Part shown: piece after piece, positions 37,442-47,102 of the stretch
How positions within the stretch are numbered: position 1 is the stretch's first letter
Layout of the letters: every line of letters begins with the position of its first letter
Origin: Leucobacter chromiireducens
GTDB lineage: Bacteria; Actinomycetota; Actinomycetes; Actinomycetales; Microbacteriaceae
Reading direction: 5' to 3'
Assembly (NCBI RefSeq): GCF_003917135.1
Contig: NZ_RPDI01000008.1
Location: 7,265-71,264, forward strand
DNA: 64,000 nucleotides
Made by a program: the position numbers and the translations under genes
The notes under the pieces: model-generated
The model's database searches: none
Told to the model about the DNA's origin: nothing
The model's input: the letters and a program-made list of their open reading frames with translations, nothing else

Positions 37442-38229
37442 ACGGCGAGCTGACCAGGGGTGGCGCCCACGAGCGCGACAAAATCCCTGGTGAGGTGCGC
37501 CTGGTCCGCGTATCCGGACTGCGCGGCCACCCGCCCGGGGGCCCATCCTGCGCGGAGCAGCGCCAGGGCCCGCTCCGCGCGGACGACCCGGCGCAGGCTC
37601 GCGAAGCCGTAGCCGAAGTGCTCGGTCATACGTCGCCGAAGTTGCCGCTCCGAGTACCCCAGCTCAGCGGCAAGCTGGTGTGCGGCGTGCCCGCGGGCGG
37701 CGGCCCGGCGGACCGCGGCGTGCCACCCCGCGTGAGCCGCGATCTCGGGCGCAAACGCGCGCTCGATATGGCGCACTCGCGAGGCACGATCCGCGCCGCC
37801 CTCGGCCGCAGCACCGTCCCGGACTCGGCGGAGCAGGTCGCGGGCCGCGCGACACTGGGCCGGCGTGAGCACCGCGGCCCCCGCGAGCTGGCCATCGCGG
37901 AGCGGAGCGGCGTTCTGCGCGAGCGCCACCCCAGCCGCGCCGGGTGCGAACCGCAGCCCGACCGTGACTCCCCCGGCCCCGCCACGCGCGTGAATGGCGC
38001 GCGTCGAGGGACCTGCGACGAGCAGCTCGTCATCCCGCAGGATGAGGTCTGCGCTGCCGTCCGCGGGGATGACGAACGACCGGTGGGCCTGGGATTCTCG
38101 CTCGGGCCCGTCTCCCCGGGCCGCACGGCCCTGCACGTCCACCCGGCTCCACCAGAGCGTCCCGACGCCGGGAACCAGCCGCTCCTCGATCACGCGCACT
38201 GCCCCGCACCCATCAGCGTCGCCCCGCAC
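37417..38229 (-). CDS. AraC family transcriptional regulator
   Basis: A 270-residue regulator with an N-terminal ligand-sensing region and a C-terminal AraC helix-turn-helix (HQLAAELGYSERQLRRRMTEHFGYGFASLRRVVRAERALALLRAG...QSGYADQAHLTRDFVALVGATPGQ). It is probably a DUF6597-type (AraC with cupin-like N-terminus) protein. The start is uncertain: the ATG at 38229 lies inside a 20-bp tandem repeat, and GTG codons at 38199 or 38193 are alternatives. The adjacent VOC gene may be a target. Confidence 0.8.
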   Translation of the reverse strand: MRGDADGCGAVRVIEERLVPGVGTLWWSRVDVQGRAARGDGPERESQAHRSFVIPADGSADLILRDDELLVAGPSTRAIHARGGAGGVTVGLRFAPGAAGVALAQNAAPLRDGQLAGAAVLTPAQCRAARDLLRRVRDGAAAEGGADRASRVRHIERAFAPEIAAHAGWHAAVRRAAARGHAAHQLAAELGYSERQLRRRMTEHFGYGFASLRRVVRAERALALLRAGWAPGRVAAQSGYADQAHLTRDFVALVGATPGQLAVYAAGSAA

Positions 38230-38240
38230 CCATCAGCGCC
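38201..38240. repeat. 20-bp tandem repeat at the AraC gene start
   Basis: gccccgcacccatcagcg followed by tc, then by cc: two copies (38201-38220, 38221-38240) with one difference. It makes the first residues of the AraC protein doubtful. Confidence 0.85.
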
Positions 38241-38249
38241 GCCACGCGG

Positions 38250-40340
38250 CTAGCGGTGCCCCGCGGCGTCCATGGTGCGGAGCTCGCGCTTCAGCTCGGA
38301 TACCTCGTCGCGCAGGCGCGCAGCCAGCTCGAACTTCAGCTCCTCCGCCGCGGCGAGCATCTGCTCGGTGAGTTCGCTGACCAGCTGCTCCAGCTGCGCC
38401 GAGCCCTCCGCCGCGATCGCACCGGCGCGCGCCGCGGCCTTGCCCTTCGCGCGCTGCGGCGAATCGCCCTTCCGCTGCGCGTGCGCGCCCGAACGCGAGA
38501 GCACGTCCTCGGTGTCGGCGGCCTCGCGCGCGAGCATCGCCGTGATATCGCCGATCTTCTTGCGAAGCGGCTGCGGATCAATGCCGTGCTCGGTGTTGTA
38601 GGCGATCTGGATCTCGCGTCGACGGTTCGTCTCGTCGATCGCCTCGCGCATGGAACGCGTGATCTTGTCGGCGTACATGTGCACCTGGCCCGACACGTTA
38701 CGCGCCGCGCGGCCGATCGTCTGGATGAGCGAGGTGCTTGAGCGGAGGAAGCCCTCCTTGTCCGCGTCGAGGATCGCCACGAGCGAGACCTCGGGAAGGT
38801 CGAGTCCCTCGCGCAGCAGGTTGATGCCGACGAGCACGTCGTACACGCCGGCGCGCAGTTCGGTGAGGAGTTCCACTCGGCGCAGCGTATCCACATCGGA
38901 GTGGAGGTAGCGCACGCGCACCCCGGCCTCCTCCATGAAGGTGGTGAGCTGCTCCGCCATCTTCTTCGTCAGGGTGGTGACCAGCACGCGCTCATCGCGC
39001 TCGGCGCGTGCGCGCACCTCCTCCAGCAGATCATCGATCTGCCCCTCGCTCGGCTTGATCACGATCTCGGGATCAATGAGCCCGGTGGGGCGGATGATCT
39101 GCTCAACGATGCCGTCGGCGCGCTCGAGCTCGTACTTGCCCGGCGTCGCCGAGAGGTACACGATCTGCCCCACCCGGTCGTTGAACTCGCCGAACGTGAG
39201 CGGACGGTTGTCCAGCGCGCTCGGCAGTCGGAATCCGTGATCGACCAGGGTGCGCTTGCGCGACGCGTCGCCCTCGTACATCGCGCCGATCTGCGGCACG
39301 GTGACGTGGGACTCGTCGATCACCACGAGGAAGTCGTCGGGGAAGTAGTCGAGCAGGCAGTGGGGCGCCTCACCCGGCGCGCGCCCGTCGACGTGGCGCG
39401 AGTAGTTCTCGATGCCCGAGCAGAACCCGATCTGTTCCATCATCTCGAGGTCAAAGGTGGTGCGCATGCGCAGGCGCTGCTCCTCCACCAGCTTGTTCTG
39501 CCGCTTCAGCTCGTCGAGCCGCGCGTCGAGCTCCTCGGAGATAGTGCCCATCGCCCGATTCATGACCTCTCGGCTCGCGACGTAGTGCGAGCCGGGGAAC
39601 ACCGAGACGGTCTCGACCTGCTTGATCACGTCGCCCGTGACCGGGTGCAGGTAGTAGAGCGCCTCGATCTCGTCACCGAAGAACTCGATGCGGATCGCGA
39701 GCTCCTCGTACATGGGGATGATCTCCACCGTGTCGCCACGCACCCGGAAGTTCCCGCGCACGAACTCGATGTCGTTGCGCTGATACTGCATGTCGACAAA
39801 GCGTCGCAGCAGCACATCGCGGTTGAGCACATCCCCCACAACGAGCGGCACCATCGCCTCGTAGTACTCCTCCGGCTTCCCGAGACCGTAGATGCACGAC
39901 ACGGTCGAGACCACCACCGTGTCGCGCCGGCTGAGCAGCGCGTTCGTGGTCGAGTGGCGCAGCCGCTCCACCTCGGCGTTCACCGACGAGTCCTTCTCGA
40001 TGAACGTGTCCGTCTGGGGCACGTACGCCTCGGGCTGGTAGTAGTCGTAGTAGCTCACGAAGTACTCGACCGAGTTGTTCGGCAGTAGCTCCCGAAACTC
40101 ACTCGCGAGCTGCGCCGCCAGCGTCTTGTTGTGCGCGAGCACCAGCGTTGGCCGCTGCACCGCTTCGATGAGCCAGGCCGTCGTCGCCGACTTGCCCGTA
40201 CCCGTCGCGCCGAGCAGCACCACGTCGGTTTCACCTGCGTTGATGCGGTCGGCGAGCTCGGCGATCGCCTTGGGCTGATCGCCGCTCGGCTCGTACTCGC
40301 TGATCACCTCGAAGGGGCGGACACTGCGCGTGGGTTCCAT
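38250..40340 (-). CDS. uvrB: Excinuclease ABC subunit B
   Basis: A 696-residue UvrB, the helicase-like damage-verifying subunit. Walker A GATGTGKS, the beta-hairpin [16 protein letters not shown] box and the C-terminal UVR motif ([35 protein letters not shown]) are present, as is the KKXAEQL motif of the helicase core. The start at 40340 (MEPTRSV) is preferred to 40370, since a TAGTCT box lies 7 nt upstream and no ribosome site is seen. uvrB is separate from uvrA and uvrC; no LexA box was found here. Confidence 0.96.
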   Translation of the reverse strand: MEPTRSVRPFEVISEYEPSGDQPKAIAELADRINAGETDVVLLGATGTGKSATTAWLIEAVQRPTLVLAHNKTLAAQLASEFRELLPNNSVEYFVSYYDYYQPEAYVPQTDTFIEKDSSVNAEVERLRHSTTNALLSRRDTVVVSTVSCIYGLGKPEEYYEAMVPLVVGDVLNRDVLLRRFVDMQYQRNDIEFVRGNFRVRGDTVEIIPMYEELAIRIEFFGDEIEALYYLHPVTGDVIKQVETVSVFPGSHYVASREVMNRAMGTISEELDARLDELKRQNKLVEEQRLRMRTTFDLEMMEQIGFCSGIENYSRHVDGRAPGEAPHCLLDYFPDDFLVVIDESHVTVPQIGAMYEGDASRKRTLVDHGFRLPSALDNRPLTFGEFNDRVGQIVYLSATPGKYELERADGIVEQIIRPTGLIDPEIVIKPSEGQIDDLLEEVRARAERDERVLVTTLTKKMAEQLTTFMEEAGVRVRYLHSDVDTLRRVELLTELRAGVYDVLVGINLLREGLDLPEVSLVAILDADKEGFLRSSTSLIQTIGRAARNVSGQVHMYADKITRSMREAIDETNRRREIQIAYNTEHGIDPQPLRKKIGDITAMLAREAADTEDVLSRSGAHAQRKGDSPQRAKGKAAARAGAIAAEGSAQLEQLVSELTEQMLAAAEELKFELAARLRDEVSELKRELRTMDAAGHR

Positions 40341-40347
40341 GCAAAAA

Positions 40348-40353
40348 AGACTA
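40348..40353 (-). promoter_or_regulatory. -10 box of uvrB, leaderless start
   Basis: TAGTCT on the minus strand ends 7 nt before the uvrB ATG; the gap is TTTTTGC, without a ribosome site. Confidence 0.65.
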
Positions 40354-40476
40354 GCCGTACCCTCTGACATTCGGATCGGGATCGATGCTCAGCACCCGAT
40401 CCCGCACAGATTTTGCGTGCCGTGCCGTGCTAGCCTGGCGATTCCGTCGCGCACACCACGAGAATTGAGGCACCGG

Positions 40477-41004
40477 GTGAAACTCGCAGAAGCGCTGGCG
40501 CTCCGCGCCGACACGCAGAAGCGCATTGCACAGCTCCGCTCACGCATCGTCGCGAACGCGCGTTATCAGGAGGGCGAGGCGCCGAGCGAGGACGCGACGG
40601 CGCTGCTCACCGAGGCCGCGCTCGCCGTCGGCGAACTCGAGCAGCTGGTGCGCAGCATCAACGCGACGAACTCGGCGATCGAGCTCGAGCTCCCCCAGAC
40701 GCCCACGCGCGGCACTGGCGGTCGCCGCCGCGACACGGGGACGGCACCGGCGCAGACGGTCACGATGACCGACGCGCTCGCACGCCGCGACAGTCTGCGT
40801 CTGCGTCACGCGATCACGATCGAGGCCGCCGAGGCAGCGCAGAGCGGGGCAGGCTTCCGCCAGATGCGCTCCGAGCTGCGCGAGGTCAGCGCGCTCGAGG
40901 TGCCGGCCCTCCACGCGCAGGCCGACGAGCTCGCCAGGGAGCTGCGCGAGCTCGATGCGCGCGTGCAGCAGGCCAACTGGGCGAACGACCTCATTGCCGA
41001 CTAG
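40477..41004 (+). CDS. DIP1984 family protein (septicolysin-like)
   Basis: A 175-residue helical protein of the DIP1984 family: MKLAEALALRADTQKRIAQLRSRI at the start, TNSAIELE in the middle, LTDALARRD and the end LARELRELDARVQQANWANDL. The family is sometimes annotated as septicolysin, but its function is not known. The GTG at 40477 follows TGAGG. Divergent from uvrB. Confidence 0.85.
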   Translation: MKLAEALALRADTQKRIAQLRSRIVANARYQEGEAPSEDATALLTEAALAVGELEQLVRSINATNSAIELELPQTPTRGTGGRRRDTGTAPAQTVTMTDALARRDSLRLRHAITIEAAEAAQSGAGFRQMRSELREVSALEVPALHAQADELARELRELDARVQQANWANDLIAD

Positions 41005-41362
41005 GCACGCGCTCGGCGCGAACCGCGCATCCAGACACAACTGCATATGGCGGAGTCGGTACCGACTCGATCAGCGGGCACACCCCGCGCCAGACGGGCA
41101 ACTCTGGCTCTTGTTGGGTGGCGGGCAGCCCTCACCGCACAGTGCAGCCCAGCACTGCGCACAGGTGACCAGCCACCGCGCACCGCGCACAACCGCGTGT
41201 CGGGATTGAGTCGGGAGGGTGGGATCGGGGACTCTCCGCGTGTGAGATCGAGCGGATTTCTCGAGAACGCTCGCATTCTCGCCTGAATCTACGCGATCTC
41301 GAAAGATCCGCGCGGTTTCGGCGCGGGATCGGCGGGCGGCCGGGCACGGCAGCGCCGACGGC
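41005..41362. other. Gene-free stretch between convergent genes
   Basis: About 360 bp. It contains the palindrome gtcggtaccgac (41057-41068) and a nested inverted repeat at 41252-41311 that probably ends transcription from both sides. No gene was recognised. Confidence 0.7.
41252..41311. terminator. Nested inverted repeat, possible two-way terminator
   Basis: Arms gcggatttctcgag (41252-41265) and ctcgaaagatccgc (41298-41311) pair at 12 of 14 positions, with an inner cgagaa/ttctcg pairing at 41262-41281. Confidence 0.5.
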
Positions 41363-42559
41363 TCACTCCGCCGCAGCGAAGCTCGCCGGCAGCCGCAGGT
41401 TTCCGACGCCCGAGACGCGCACCTCGTCAAGCGCCTGCCACGCGGCAGCGCGCGCGAGCAGGGCGACCGCCGCCTCCGCGGTGCGCGCCGGCGCCCCATC
41501 CTCCTGCCAGGCGGCCTGCACGAGCAGCACGCGGCCAGCCCGGTCCGCCTTCAAGTCGATCCGCCCAGCGAGCCGGCCGCCCACCATGAGCGGCAGGCAG
41601 TAGTAGCCGAACTTGCGCTGCTCCTTCGGCGTGTAGATCTCGATGCGGTAGTGGAAGTCGAACAGGCGCTCGGCGCGCGGGCGGAACCACACCACCGGAT
41701 CGAACGGGGTGAGCAGCGCGTCGGGCGCGAGGCGCGCGGGCAGCCGCGCATCGCGGTGCAGCCACGCGCGCTCCGGGGTGCCGGACGCGCGGTTCCAGCC
41801 GGCGACCCTGACGGGCACGAGCTCCCCGGACTCCTCAAGCGCGCGCACGGCCTCGCGCGCCGGGGCGGCCTTCAGCCGGTGGTAGTCGGCGAGATCCGCG
41901 AGCGTGCCGACGCCGAGCGAGCGCGCGGCCTGCGCGATGAGCCGCCGCTGCGCCTCCGCCCTCGGCACCTCGGCGAGCGCGGCGTCGGGAAGCGCGAGAT
42001 CGGCGAGCGTGTATCGGCGCTGGAAGCCCTCGCGACCCGCCGACACCACCTCGCCCTCCGCGAACATCACCTCGACGGCGTGCTTCGTGTCGCTCCAGTC
42101 CCACCACGGCCCGCGCTTCTCGCGCGGCCCCTCCTCGAGTTCGCGCACGAAGCGCGGCTGGCCGTCGGCGAGCAGGGCACGCAGGCGCGCGATCTCGGGC
42201 GCGAGCCGCTCGGCGCGGCCGTTCGCCGCGAACCGCGCGCGGAAGTCGGCCATGCGCCAGCCGAAGAGCGGCCGGTCGCCCACCGGGATGAAGGCCGCCT
42301 CGTGCGCCCAGTACTCCGTGTACTCGCCGCTCTCCCACAGCTGCCGGTCGAGCGCCGCGTGCGCGTACGCGCCGTGCCGGGAGAACACGGGGAGGTAGTG
42401 ACTCCGGGAGAACACATTCACCGAGTCGATCTGCAGGACGTGCAGCGCGCCGAGCGCGGGATCGAACGGGCGGCGTGTGCGGAGCCGCGGGGAGCCGGAG
42501 AAGCCCTGCGCCGCGAGTGCGATGCGGCGCGCCTCCGCAGCGCTGAGAGTGTCGGTCAT
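41363..42559 (-). CDS. YcaQ-type crosslink-repair DNA glycosylase (winged helix)
   Basis: A 398-residue HTH_42/YcaQ family protein. The catalytic Q-hydrophobic-D motif is present as QID at 43-45 (VLQIDSVNVFSRSHYLPVFSR), and the conserved WAHEAAFIP and HRDARLP...LLTPFDPVVWFR follow. E. coli YcaQ unhooks DNA interstrand crosslinks. The start at 42559 has a TAGCGT box 7 nt ahead, inside the C-terminal coding region of the upstream regulator gene. Confidence 0.88.
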   Translation of the reverse strand: MTDTLSAAEARRIALAAQGFSGSPRLRTRRPFDPALGALHVLQIDSVNVFSRSHYLPVFSRHGAYAHAALDRQLWESGEYTEYWAHEAAFIPVGDRPLFGWRMADFRARFAANGRAERLAPEIARLRALLADGQPRFVRELEEGPREKRGPWWDWSDTKHAVEVMFAEGEVVSAGREGFQRRYTLADLALPDAALAEVPRAEAQRRLIAQAARSLGVGTLADLADYHRLKAAPAREAVRALEESGELVPVRVAGWNRASGTPERAWLHRDARLPARLAPDALLTPFDPVVWFRPRAERLFDFHYRIEIYTPKEQRKFGYYCLPLMVGGRLAGRIDLKADRAGRVLLVQAAWQEDGAPARTAEAAVALLARAAAWQALDEVRVSGVGNLRLPASFAAAE

Positions 42560-42566
42560 GGAGGAA

Positions 42567-42572
42567 ACGCTA
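42567..42572 (-). promoter_or_regulatory. -10 box of the YcaQ-like gene, leaderless start
   Basis: TAGCGT on the minus strand ends 7 nt before the ATG and covers the last codon region of the upstream regulator gene. No ribosome site. Confidence 0.55.
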
Positions 42573-43457
42573 GCGGAGGCCACCGACATCACCAGAACCA
42601 GCATCAACACCAGCACCAGCCCCGCCACCACCACCATCAGCCCCGCCACCGCCACCAGCCCCGCGACCATCCCCCGCCGGCGGGTACATCACGATGTGCA
42701 GCTCCGGCGCGTCGGACGGGACGAGCCGGTGGTGCTCGAACACGAGCTCCCCCGCCTCGGGGTGCAGGAAGGTGCGCAGGCGGGAGCGGAAGCGCACCAC
42801 CGACTGCTCGGCCCAGTGCGCGCGAAAGTCGGGGCTCTCCTCGATGAGGCTCTGCACCACGGCGCTGTGCCGCGCGGATCCCAATCGAACGCCGGACTCC
42901 GCGCGGAACTCGGCGAGGAAGCTGCGGCTGTCGAGCTCCCAGTTGGGCAGGATGTCGCGCAGCCGGGGGTCCGTGTAGACGAAGCGGAGGAGGTTGCGGT
43001 CCGCGGGTGCGGTGGTGGCGATGGAGCCGTAGAGCCACTCGTAGCCCGCGTTCCAGCCGACGATCGTCCAGTCGCTCGCGAGGATGAATGCGGGGAAATC
43101 GAACGCGGCGATGAGGTGGAGCAGGTGCGCGGGGGCGCGGTCGGCCGGAACCGACACCGGCTCGCGCCCCGGCCCGGCGAGCGCGAACACGTACTCGCTC
43201 TCGGAGTCGGTGAGCCGCAGCACGCGGGCCACGGCGGCGAGCACCTGCCGCGACGCGTTGATCTCGCGCCCCTGCTCAAGCCAGGTGTACCAGCTGACAC
43301 TGATCCCGGAGAGCGTGGCCACCTCCTCGCGGCTGAGGCCCACCTCGCTGCGCCGGGTGCCGGGCGGCAGGCCGTGCTCAGCCCGCGGCTGGGCGCGCCG
43401 CCGCGCAGTGAGGAACTCGCCGAGCTGCTCCCCCCGCGGGGTCCGTGGCCGAATCAT
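42570..43457 (-). CDS. XRE/MLTR-type transcriptional regulator
   Basis: A 295-residue regulator. The N-terminus is a Xre helix-turn-helix (LSREEVATLSGISVSWYTWLEQGREINAS), followed by a PAS-like ligand-binding domain of the MmyB/MLTR_LBD type (FPAFILASDWTIVGWNAGYEWLYG). The last 35-40 residues are Gly/Ala/Asp low complexity, encoded by a GT-rich simple repeat (42580-42680). The ATG at 43457 has a TACTAT box 6 nt ahead. It is divergent from ilvD, sharing a 73-bp gap with a small inverted repeat. Confidence 0.87.
   Translation of the reverse strand: MIRPRTPRGEQLGEFLTARRRAQPRAEHGLPPGTRRSEVGLSREEVATLSGISVSWYTWLEQGREINASRQVLAAVARVLRLTDSESEYVFALAGPGREPVSVPADRAPAHLLHLIAAFDFPAFILASDWTIVGWNAGYEWLYGSIATTAPADRNLLRFVYTDPRLRDILPNWELDSRSFLAEFRAESGVRLGSARHSAVVQSLIEESPDFRAHWAEQSVVRFRSRLRTFLHPEAGELVFEHHRLVPSDAPELHIVMYPPAGDGRGAGGGGGADGGGGGAGAGVDAGSGDVGGLR
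42580..42680. repeat. Simple-sequence repeat encoding the regulator tail
   Basis: Degenerate ccaccagc/cca-type repeats (plus strand) make Gly/Ala/Asp-rich codons in the minus-strand regulator. Length variation here would alter only the C-terminal tail and the spacing to the YcaQ promoter. Confidence 0.75.
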
Positions 43458-43464
43458 CAGATCA

Positions 43465-43481
43465 TAGTATCAGCAGTACTA
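43465..43481. promoter_or_regulatory. Candidate operator between regulator gene and ilvD
   Basis: TAGTA-N7-TACTA inverted repeat, covering the regulator's -10 (TACTAT, minus strand). It could be the binding site for self-control by the regulator and might affect ilvD. Confidence 0.4.
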
Positions 43482-43530
43482 GTACAAACACTCCCTCCCC
43501 ACCCCGCGCCCACTGTGGCTGAATGGTCAC

Positions 43531-45390
43531 ATGCCGACCTATCGTTCCTTCACCGTCACCCATGGCCGCAACATGGCGGGCGCGCGTGCGCTCTTCCGCG
43601 CGGCCGGCGTCAACGGCGCCGACCTCGGGCGGAAGCCGATCATCGCGGTGGCGAACTCCTTCACCGAGTTCGTGCCCGGCCACACGCACCTCGCCCCGGT
43701 GGGCCGCATCGTCTCGGACGCGATCACCGAGGCCGGCGGCATCCCGCGCGAGTTCAACACGATCGCGGTCGATGATGGGATCGCGATGGGGCACGGGGGC
43801 ATGCTGTATTCGCTGCCGTCGCGCGACCTCATCGCCGACTCCGTCGAGTACATGGTCAACGCGCACTGCGCCGACGCGCTCATCTGCATCTCGAACTGCG
43901 ACAAGATCACGCCGGGCATGCTGCTCGCAGCGCTGCGCCTGAACATCCCGACGGTGTTCGTCTCCGGCGGCCCCATGGAGTCCGGCCGCGCGGTGCTCGC
44001 CAACGGCATGGTGCGCACGCTCGACCTCGTCGACGCCATCTCCGAGGCGGTGAACGAGAACGTCTCCGACGAGGACATTCAGAAGATCGAGGAGTCGGCC
44101 TGCCCGACGTGCGGCTCCTGCTCCGGCATGTTCACGGCGAACTCGATGAACTGCCTCACCGAGGCGATCGGCCTGTCCCTGCCGGGCAACGGCTCGACGC
44201 TCGCCACGCACACCGCGCGCAAGGCGCTCTACGAGAACGCCGGCAAGACCGTGGTCGACATCACGCGCCGCTACTACGACGACGATGACGCGAGCGTCCT
44301 GCCGCGCAGCATCGCCACCCCGGCGGCGTTCGAGAACGCGATGGCGCTCGACATCGCGATGGGCGGCTCGACGAACACGATCCTCCACCTGCTCGCCGCG
44401 GCGCACGAGGCGGGCGTCGACTTCGGCCTCACCGAGATCGACGCGGTGTCGCGCCGGGTGCCGTGCCTCGCGAAGGTGGCGCCCAACGTGGCGAACGGCA
44501 AGACGTACTACATGGAGGACGTGCACCGCGCGGGCGGCATCCCCGCGCTGCTCGGCGAGCTCCGCCGCGGCGGCATGCTCGACGAGAACGTGCACACGGT
44601 GCACGCGCAGACGCTCGGCGAGTGGCTCGACGAGTGGGACATCCGCGGCGGCAGCGCGAGCGAGGAGGCGTTCGAGCTCTTCCACGCGGCGCCGGGCGGG
44701 GTGCGATCCTCCACCGCGTTCTCGCAGTCCGAGCGCTGGCGGGAGCTCGACCTTGATCAGGAGCACGGCTGCATCCACTCGGTGGAGCACGCCTACTCGA
44801 AGGACGGCGGCCTCGCCGTGCTGCGCGGCAACATCGCCGTCGACGGCGCCGTCGTGAAGACCGCAGGCGTCGACGAATCGATCTGGACGTTCTCGGGCCC
44901 CGCCGTGGTCTGCGAGTCGCAGGACGAGGCGGTCGAGAAGATCCTCAACAAGCAGGTCACCGAGGGCGACGTCGTGGTGATCCGCTACGAGGGCCCGAAG
45001 GGCGGCCCCGGCATGCAGGAGATGCTCTACCCCACCTCGTTCCTGAAGGGTCGCGGCCTCGGCAAGGCCTGCGCGCTCATCACCGACGGCCGGTTCTCCG
45101 GCGGCACCTCGGGCCTCTCGATCGGGCATATCTCGCCGGAGGCCGCGAGCGGCGGCGTGATCGCGCTCGTCGAGGACGGCGACATCATCTCCATCGACAT
45201 TCCGACGCGGGCGCTCACGCTCGACGTGCCGGACGCTGAGCTGGATCGCCGCCGTGCCGCGCTCGAGGCCGCTGGCGGCTACCGCCCGAAGGATCGTGTG
45301 CGCCCCATCACCGACGCGCTGCGCGCGTATGCCGCGTTCGCGCAGTCGGCGGACAAGGGCGCGGTGCGGGTCATCCCCGACACGTTCTAA
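43531..45390 (+). CDS. ilvD: Dihydroxy-acid dehydratase
   Basis: A 619-residue IlvD of valine, leucine and isoleucine synthesis, a [2Fe-2S] or [4Fe-4S] dehydratase. Cysteines that bind the cluster are in [11 protein letters not shown] and [32 protein letters not shown] and the C-terminal [17 protein letters not shown] are also family features. It is a single gene here. Its stop overlaps the EndoIII-like gene by 4 bp. Confidence 0.95.
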   Translation: MPTYRSFTVTHGRNMAGARALFRAAGVNGADLGRKPIIAVANSFTEFVPGHTHLAPVGRIVSDAITEAGGIPREFNTIAVDDGIAMGHGGMLYSLPSRDLIADSVEYMVNAHCADALICISNCDKITPGMLLAALRLNIPTVFVSGGPMESGRAVLANGMVRTLDLVDAISEAVNENVSDEDIQKIEESACPTCGSCSGMFTANSMNCLTEAIGLSLPGNGSTLATHTARKALYENAGKTVVDITRRYYDDDDASVLPRSIATPAAFENAMALDIAMGGSTNTILHLLAAAHEAGVDFGLTEIDAVSRRVPCLAKVAPNVANGKTYYMEDVHRAGGIPALLGELRRGGMLDENVHTVHAQTLGEWLDEWDIRGGSASEEAFELFHAAPGGVRSSTAFSQSERWRELDLDQEHGCIHSVEHAYSKDGGLAVLRGNIAVDGAVVKTAGVDESIWTFSGPAVVCESQDEAVEKILNKQVTEGDVVVIRYEGPKGGPGMQEMLYPTSFLKGRGLGKACALITDGRFSGGTSGLSIGHISPEAASGGVIALVEDGDIISIDIPTRALTLDVPDAELDRRRAALEAAGGYRPKDRVRPITDALRAYAAFAQSADKGAVRVIPDTF

Positions 45391-46013
45391 CGGAGCTCCG
45401 CCCAGCTCCGCGCGCCGTCGGCAACGAGTTTCCCGAACTCGTCGATGAGCGCGTGGAGCTGCTGCAGTTCGTCGAGCGTGAAGCCCGCGGCGGCAACGTC
45501 ACTGGCGTGCGTCCGCCTGGCGGCCGCGTAGGAGGCAGGCTCCGCACCGGTGAGCGCGCCGAACATGCGCCGCGCGTACGCGTCGTAGAGGAACGCTGGC
45601 CGATCGAACGCGTAGAGCAGGATCGCGTCCGCGGTCTCCTCCCCCACTCCCGGCAGCGCGAGCAGCTCGGACCGCAGCTCGGGATCGGGGCGCACCGGGT
45701 GCCGCAGTTCGGCGCCGCCCGCCGCGCGCATCCACTCGGCCAGGCCGCGCGTGGCGCGGAGCTTCGCGCGGTGGAAGCCGCAGGAGTGGATCGCGGCCAG
45801 CACCGTCTCGTCCGTCGCGCCAGCCCACGGATCGGGATCGAGGAGTCCAGCCTCACGCAGCCGGGTCATCGCGAGTGTCACGTTGTGCCACCGGGTGTTC
45901 TGCACGAGGATCGCGCCGAGCATCATCTCGAACGGGGTCTCGGCCGGCCACCAGTCCTGCCGGCCGAGCGCGGCGGTGAGGCGTTCGGCGGCGCGGCGGA
46001 GATCGAGCATCAT
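45387..46013 (-). CDS. Endonuclease III-like DNA glycosylase, MagIII type
   Basis: A 208-residue HhH-GPD glycosylase. The hairpin [15 protein letters not shown] is followed by [15 protein letters not shown] with the catalytic Asp. It lacks the Lys of the EndoIII hairpin and has no C-terminal cysteines for an Fe-S cluster, so it resembles the monofunctional 3-methyladenine glycosylases (MagIII) rather than EndoIII. The start may be 46013 or 46010; a TACGCT box lies 3 or 6 nt upstream, which favours the second ATG if leaderless. Confidence 0.82.
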   Translation of the reverse strand: MMLDLRRAAERLTAALGRQDWWPAETPFEMMLGAILVQNTRWHNVTLAMTRLREAGLLDPDPWAGATDETVLAAIHSCGFHRAKLRATRGLAEWMRAAGGAELRHPVRPDPELRSELLALPGVGEETADAILLYAFDRPAFLYDAYARRMFGALTGAEPASYAAARRTHASDVAAAGFTLDELQQLHALIDEFGKLVADGARSWAELR

Positions 46014-46060
46014 CCCAGCGTAGCGAGCGGCATCACGCGCGCGCACCGCCCGACACCACA

Positions 46061-46095
46061 GCGGCGGCCCGACCCGCTGAGGGTCGAACCGCCGC
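46061..46095. terminator. Terminator after ndk
   Basis: 15-bp arms (46061-46075, 46081-46095) with two mismatches and a 5-nt loop, just after the ndk stop. Confidence 0.8.
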
Positions 46096-46109
46096 ACGCG
46101 CTCCGTTCG

Positions 46110-46526
46110 CTACGCGAACCAGAGGCCGAGCTCGCGCTCAGCCGAGAGCGTGGAGTCCGAGCCGTGGACGAGGTTCTGCTGCACGGCAACGCCCCAGTCC
46201 CGGCCGAGGTCGCCGCGGATGGTGCCCGGCGCGGCGGCCGTCGGGTCGGTCGCGCCGGCGAGCGAGCGGAACCCCTCGATCACGCGGTTGCCCTCGGCGC
46301 GCACGGCGACCACGGGGCCGGAGGACATGAACTCGAGCAGGGGCTCGAAGAAGGGCTTGCCCGCGTGCTCCTCGTAGTGCTCGGCGAGCAGCTCGCGGCT
46401 GGCGGTGAGCATACGCAGATCGGTGATCCGGTAGCCCTTCGCCTCGATGCGGCGGAGGATCTCCCCCGTCAGGCCACGTGCCACGCCGTCGGGCTTGACC
46501 AGGATGAGCGTTTCTTCTGCGGACAT
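46110..46526 (-). CDS. ndk: Nucleoside diphosphate kinase
   Basis: A 138-residue NDK, which transfers phosphate between nucleotides. K11 in LVKPDG and the phosphorylated H121 in NLVHGSDS are present, with the normal length. It follows DUF4233 by about 100 bp and ends the ileS-folC gene group. Confidence 0.97.
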   Translation of the reverse strand: MSAEETLILVKPDGVARGLTGEILRRIEAKGYRITDLRMLTASRELLAEHYEEHAGKPFFEPLLEFMSSGPVVAVRAEGNRVIEGFRSLAGATDPTAAAPGTIRGDLGRDWGVAVQQNLVHGSDSTLSAERELGLWFA

Positions 46527-46625
46527 GCAGGCTCCTTCGTGCGGAATGGTTCGGGTGGTCGTGTGGGTGGGGCGAGTGCGTGGGCCTCAGCCGCCCGGCG
46601 CACTAGTCTAGCGGCGCTCGGCGCG

Positions 46626-47102
46626 TTACTCCTGCGCGGCGATCCAGGCGGCGCGGTCGCGGTCCATCTGGCTGCCCTTCACCATGCAGTAGACCCACAG
46701 CGCGGTGAAGAGGAGGCCGACGATGAGCGCCATCGGGAGGATAAACGCGGTGGCGAGCATGAGCGCGTGCACGATCCAGCCGATCGTGATGCCCACGCGG
46801 CCGAAGCGCACGGTCGCGAGCCCGGCGATGATCACCACGGCGAGGGCGCCGCCGATGTACAGGCCGAGCTCGCGCGGTTCGAGCGTGCCGAGGCCGAAGA
46901 GCGTGAGGCCGATGAGCACGACGACGATCAGCTCGAAGCCGAGCACGATCGACGCGAGCGCCTTCTGCGTTGAGGTGCCGCCGCGGCGCGCACCGGAGAT
47001 GCGCATCGCGGAGTTGTGGGCGACGGTCTCCGACGGCGAGAGCGTGAGCTCGGGCTCGTCGGGGGTGTCGCCGCCGTTCGGCGTGGCGTGGTCGCGGTTC
47101 AT
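46626..47102 (-). CDS. DUF4233 family membrane protein
   Basis: A 158-residue protein with four hydrophobic helices (SIVLGFELIVVVLIGLTLFG, YIGGALAVVIIAGLA, ITIGWIVHALMLATAFI, MALIVGLLFTALWVYCMV). The ATG at 47102 overlaps the folC stop (ATGA), so the protein is translated together with folC; a longer frame upstream is antisense to folC codons. The gene order ileS-folC-DUF4233-ndk is common in actinobacteria. Function unknown. Confidence 0.87.
   Translation of the reverse strand: MNRDHATPNGGDTPDEPELTLSPSETVAHNSAMRISGARRGGTSTQKALASIVLGFELIVVVLIGLTLFGLGTLEPRELGLYIGGALAVVIIAGLATVRFGRVGITIGWIVHALMLATAFILPMALIVGLLFTALWVYCMVKGSQMDRDRAAWIAAQE

Noticed and set aside
38300-40340. LexA box for uvrB
   Set aside because: No TCGAAC-N4-GTTCGA-like sequence was found upstream of uvrB; the region before its -10 has only gatcgggatcgat-type sequence.
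43462-45129. Open frame of over 500 codons opposite ilvD
   Set aside because: Antisense shadow of ilvD.
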